From the NCBI GenBank assembly GCA_964651475.1, contig CAZYXV010000076.1, positions 1 to 7,100 of the forward strand: 7,100 nt of DNA, read 5' to 3'. Source of the DNA: JBGSMF01 sp964651475. GTDB lineage: Bacteria; Chloroflexota; Anaerolineae; Fen-1058. Shown here in pieces: positions 6,571 through 7,100 of this stretch. The translations under genes and the position numbers were made by a program. The notes beneath the pieces were generated by a model. It was not told the DNA's origin. It worked only from the letters and a program-made list of their open reading frames with translations, and did no database searches. How positions within the stretch are numbered: position 1 is the first letter of the stretch; every line of letters begins with the position of its first letter.

Positions 6571-6749
6571 GTATCTTCTCAATAATCCGGGGTAGTGGCA
6601 GGGCTTGCCCCTGCCCTCATATGGGCGACCGCAAGAGTCGCCCCTACATTTTGAGATGATACCCTATCAACATGTAGGGGCGAATCCTTTCACTCGCCCT
6701 TGAAGGCACGTGCCAGACCTGTTTCTCCCCCGGATTATTGACAAGACAC
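6571..6749. mobile_element. MITE-like element with 22-bp terminal inverted repeats
   Basis: The ends 6571-6592 and 6728-6749 are inverted copies matching at 20 of 22 positions, including a perfect 13-bp core, CAATAATCCGGGG. The 179-bp element has no coding potential. It is full of internal inverted repeats: GGCAGGG/CCCTGCC (6597-6603 and 6609-6615), GGGCGAC/GTCGCCC (6623-6629 and 6637-6643), TCGCCCCTACAT/ATGTAGGGGCGA (6638-6649 and 6672-6683), GGGCGA/TCGCCC (6678-6683 and 6694-6699) and the palindrome GGCACGTGCC (6705-6714). Size, terminal repeats and lack of genes fit a miniature inverted-repeat element moved by a transposase elsewhere. No convincing target-site duplication was found, so a non-mobile extragenic palindromic repeat remains possible. 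Confidence 0.65.
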
Positions 6750-6803
6750 CTTTTTTGTTATTTAACCTTGCCTCAGTGCCCCATGTAGAATGCCTTGCGT
6801 TCC

Positions 6804-6831
6804 TTGACTTTTTGTAAAAACTCACTATAGT
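6804..6831 (+). promoter_or_regulatory. sigma-70-type promoter of the CpaB-like gene
   Basis: TTGACT (6804-6809), a 16-bp spacer and TATAGT (6826-6831) lie about 75 bp before the start codon. Transcription should start near 6838, leaving a leader of roughly 67 nt. An overlapping TATGAT at 6831-6836 is a weaker -10 candidate because its spacer would be 21 bp. Confidence 0.65.
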
Positions 6832-6855
6832 ATGATAGAGGTAAATCATCACACT

Positions 6856-6884
6856 TCCGCCATCTTCCAAGACGGAGAGGCGGA
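6856..6884 (+). promoter_or_regulatory. leader stem-loop before the CpaB-like gene
   Basis: TCCGCC (6856-6861) pairs with GGCGGA (6879-6884) across a 17-nt loop in the predicted leader, just upstream of AGGAGG (6891-6896). It could tune mRNA stability or translation; no known riboswitch was recognised. Confidence 0.25.
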
Positions 6885-6904
6885 GACACAAGGAGGAAAA
6901 ACAC

Positions 6905-7100
6905 ATGGGAGGACGAGGCAGGACGCTCATATTGTTGGGTGTGGTGGTGTTGCTGGGCGGGGTATTGGCCGCGGTGTTTCTGCTGCGTGGAATGGGCGGC
7001 GGAGGCGGGCCGGCGGCGACGCCGACGCCGCCGCCGACAGAGATCGTGGTGGCGATGCGCGACATTGCGTTCAGAGAAGAGATTGTGAGCGGGACGGTGG
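6905..7100 (+). CDS. cpaB: Flp pilus assembly protein CpaB-like (RcpC), 5' part only
   Basis: The first 65 codons of a protein that continues past the window end. It begins with a short basic segment (MGGRGRT), a hydrophobic membrane or signal-anchor helix (about 8-27), a Gly run, a Pro/Thr linker (PAATPTPPPT, 36-45), and then EIVVAMRDIAFREEIVSG. That last segment reads like the beginning of the SAF-type domain of CpaB/RcpC ('VV.A..DI..G..I'). CpaB is an envelope protein of the Tad secretion machinery, thought to assist the secretin. The start is firm: AGGAGG lies 8 nt before the ATG. The upstream Flp pilin supports the assignment. Because only the N-terminus is visible, another SAF-domain protein (for example a FlgA-like one) cannot be fully excluded. 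Confidence 0.8.
   Translation, partial: MGGRGRTLILLGVVVLLGGVLAAVFLLRGMGGGGGPAATPTPPPTEIVVAMRDIAFREEIVSGTV

Noticed and set aside
6667..7065. 132-codon open frame on the minus strand over the repeat, promoter and start of the cpaB-like gene
   Set aside because: It runs antisense through a MITE-like repeat, a promoter and a clear Shine-Dalgarno plus CpaB-like coding start; its composition is a mirror of those features.
1..7100. CRISPR array, tRNA, rRNA or phage genes
   Set aside because: No regularly spaced repeats, tRNA-like arms or phage-like reading frames were seen on either strand.

Overview
The window looks like a chromosomal segment of a Chloroflexota bacterium, probably of the Anaerolineae type. 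This rests on style rather than on a marker gene: proline/threonine 'TPTP' linkers after membrane anchors, a short Flp pilin followed by a CpaB-like gene, a helical-repeat/TPR protein with an internal membrane segment, and G+C-rich genes separated by intergenic hairpin repeats. The assignment is an inference.

Minus strand, 6216 down to 223. A good sigma-70-type promoter (TTGATT, 17 bp, TATAAT) opens a tightly packed run of five genes with gaps of only 12, 22, 11 and 7 nt: a 650-aa membrane-anchored TPR protein that appears to start on a leaderless GTG; a UbiD-family decarboxylase; the large (catalytic) and small (swivel) subunits of an aconitase-X enzyme; and a histone-deacetylase-fold amidohydrolase. 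UbiD plus two-subunit aconitase X is the gene set of the archaeal 'modified mevalonate' pathway: phosphomevalonate dehydratase makes trans-anhydromevalonate 5-phosphate, and the UbiD-type enzyme decarboxylates it to isopentenyl phosphate. Finding all three as a compact operon in what looks like a bacterium is the main point of interest. The partner enzymes (HMG-CoA reductase, mevalonate kinase, isopentenyl phosphate kinase, and UbiX for the prenylated flavin) are not in the window.

The deacetylase gene is visibly poorer in G+C than its operon neighbours. It has no recognisable ribosome-binding site, and a 63-codon protein-like remnant follows it directly in frame after the stop (222 to 31). 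That end of the operon looks rearranged. No terminator is visible downstream of it.

Plus strand, 6280 to 7100. A divergent promoter (TTGCGC, 17 bp, TATAAT) drives a 49-aa Flp-type pilin, closed by a perfect 8-bp GNRA-loop intrinsic terminator. The 400-bp gap that follows holds the terminator, a 179-bp MITE-like element with 22-bp terminal inverted repeats and several nested hairpins, and a second sigma-70 promoter with a strong Shine-Dalgarno. This second promoter leads into the first 65 codons of a CpaB-like pilus assembly protein that runs off the window. This is the beginning of a Tad/Flp pilus locus, transcribed away from the isoprenoid operon.
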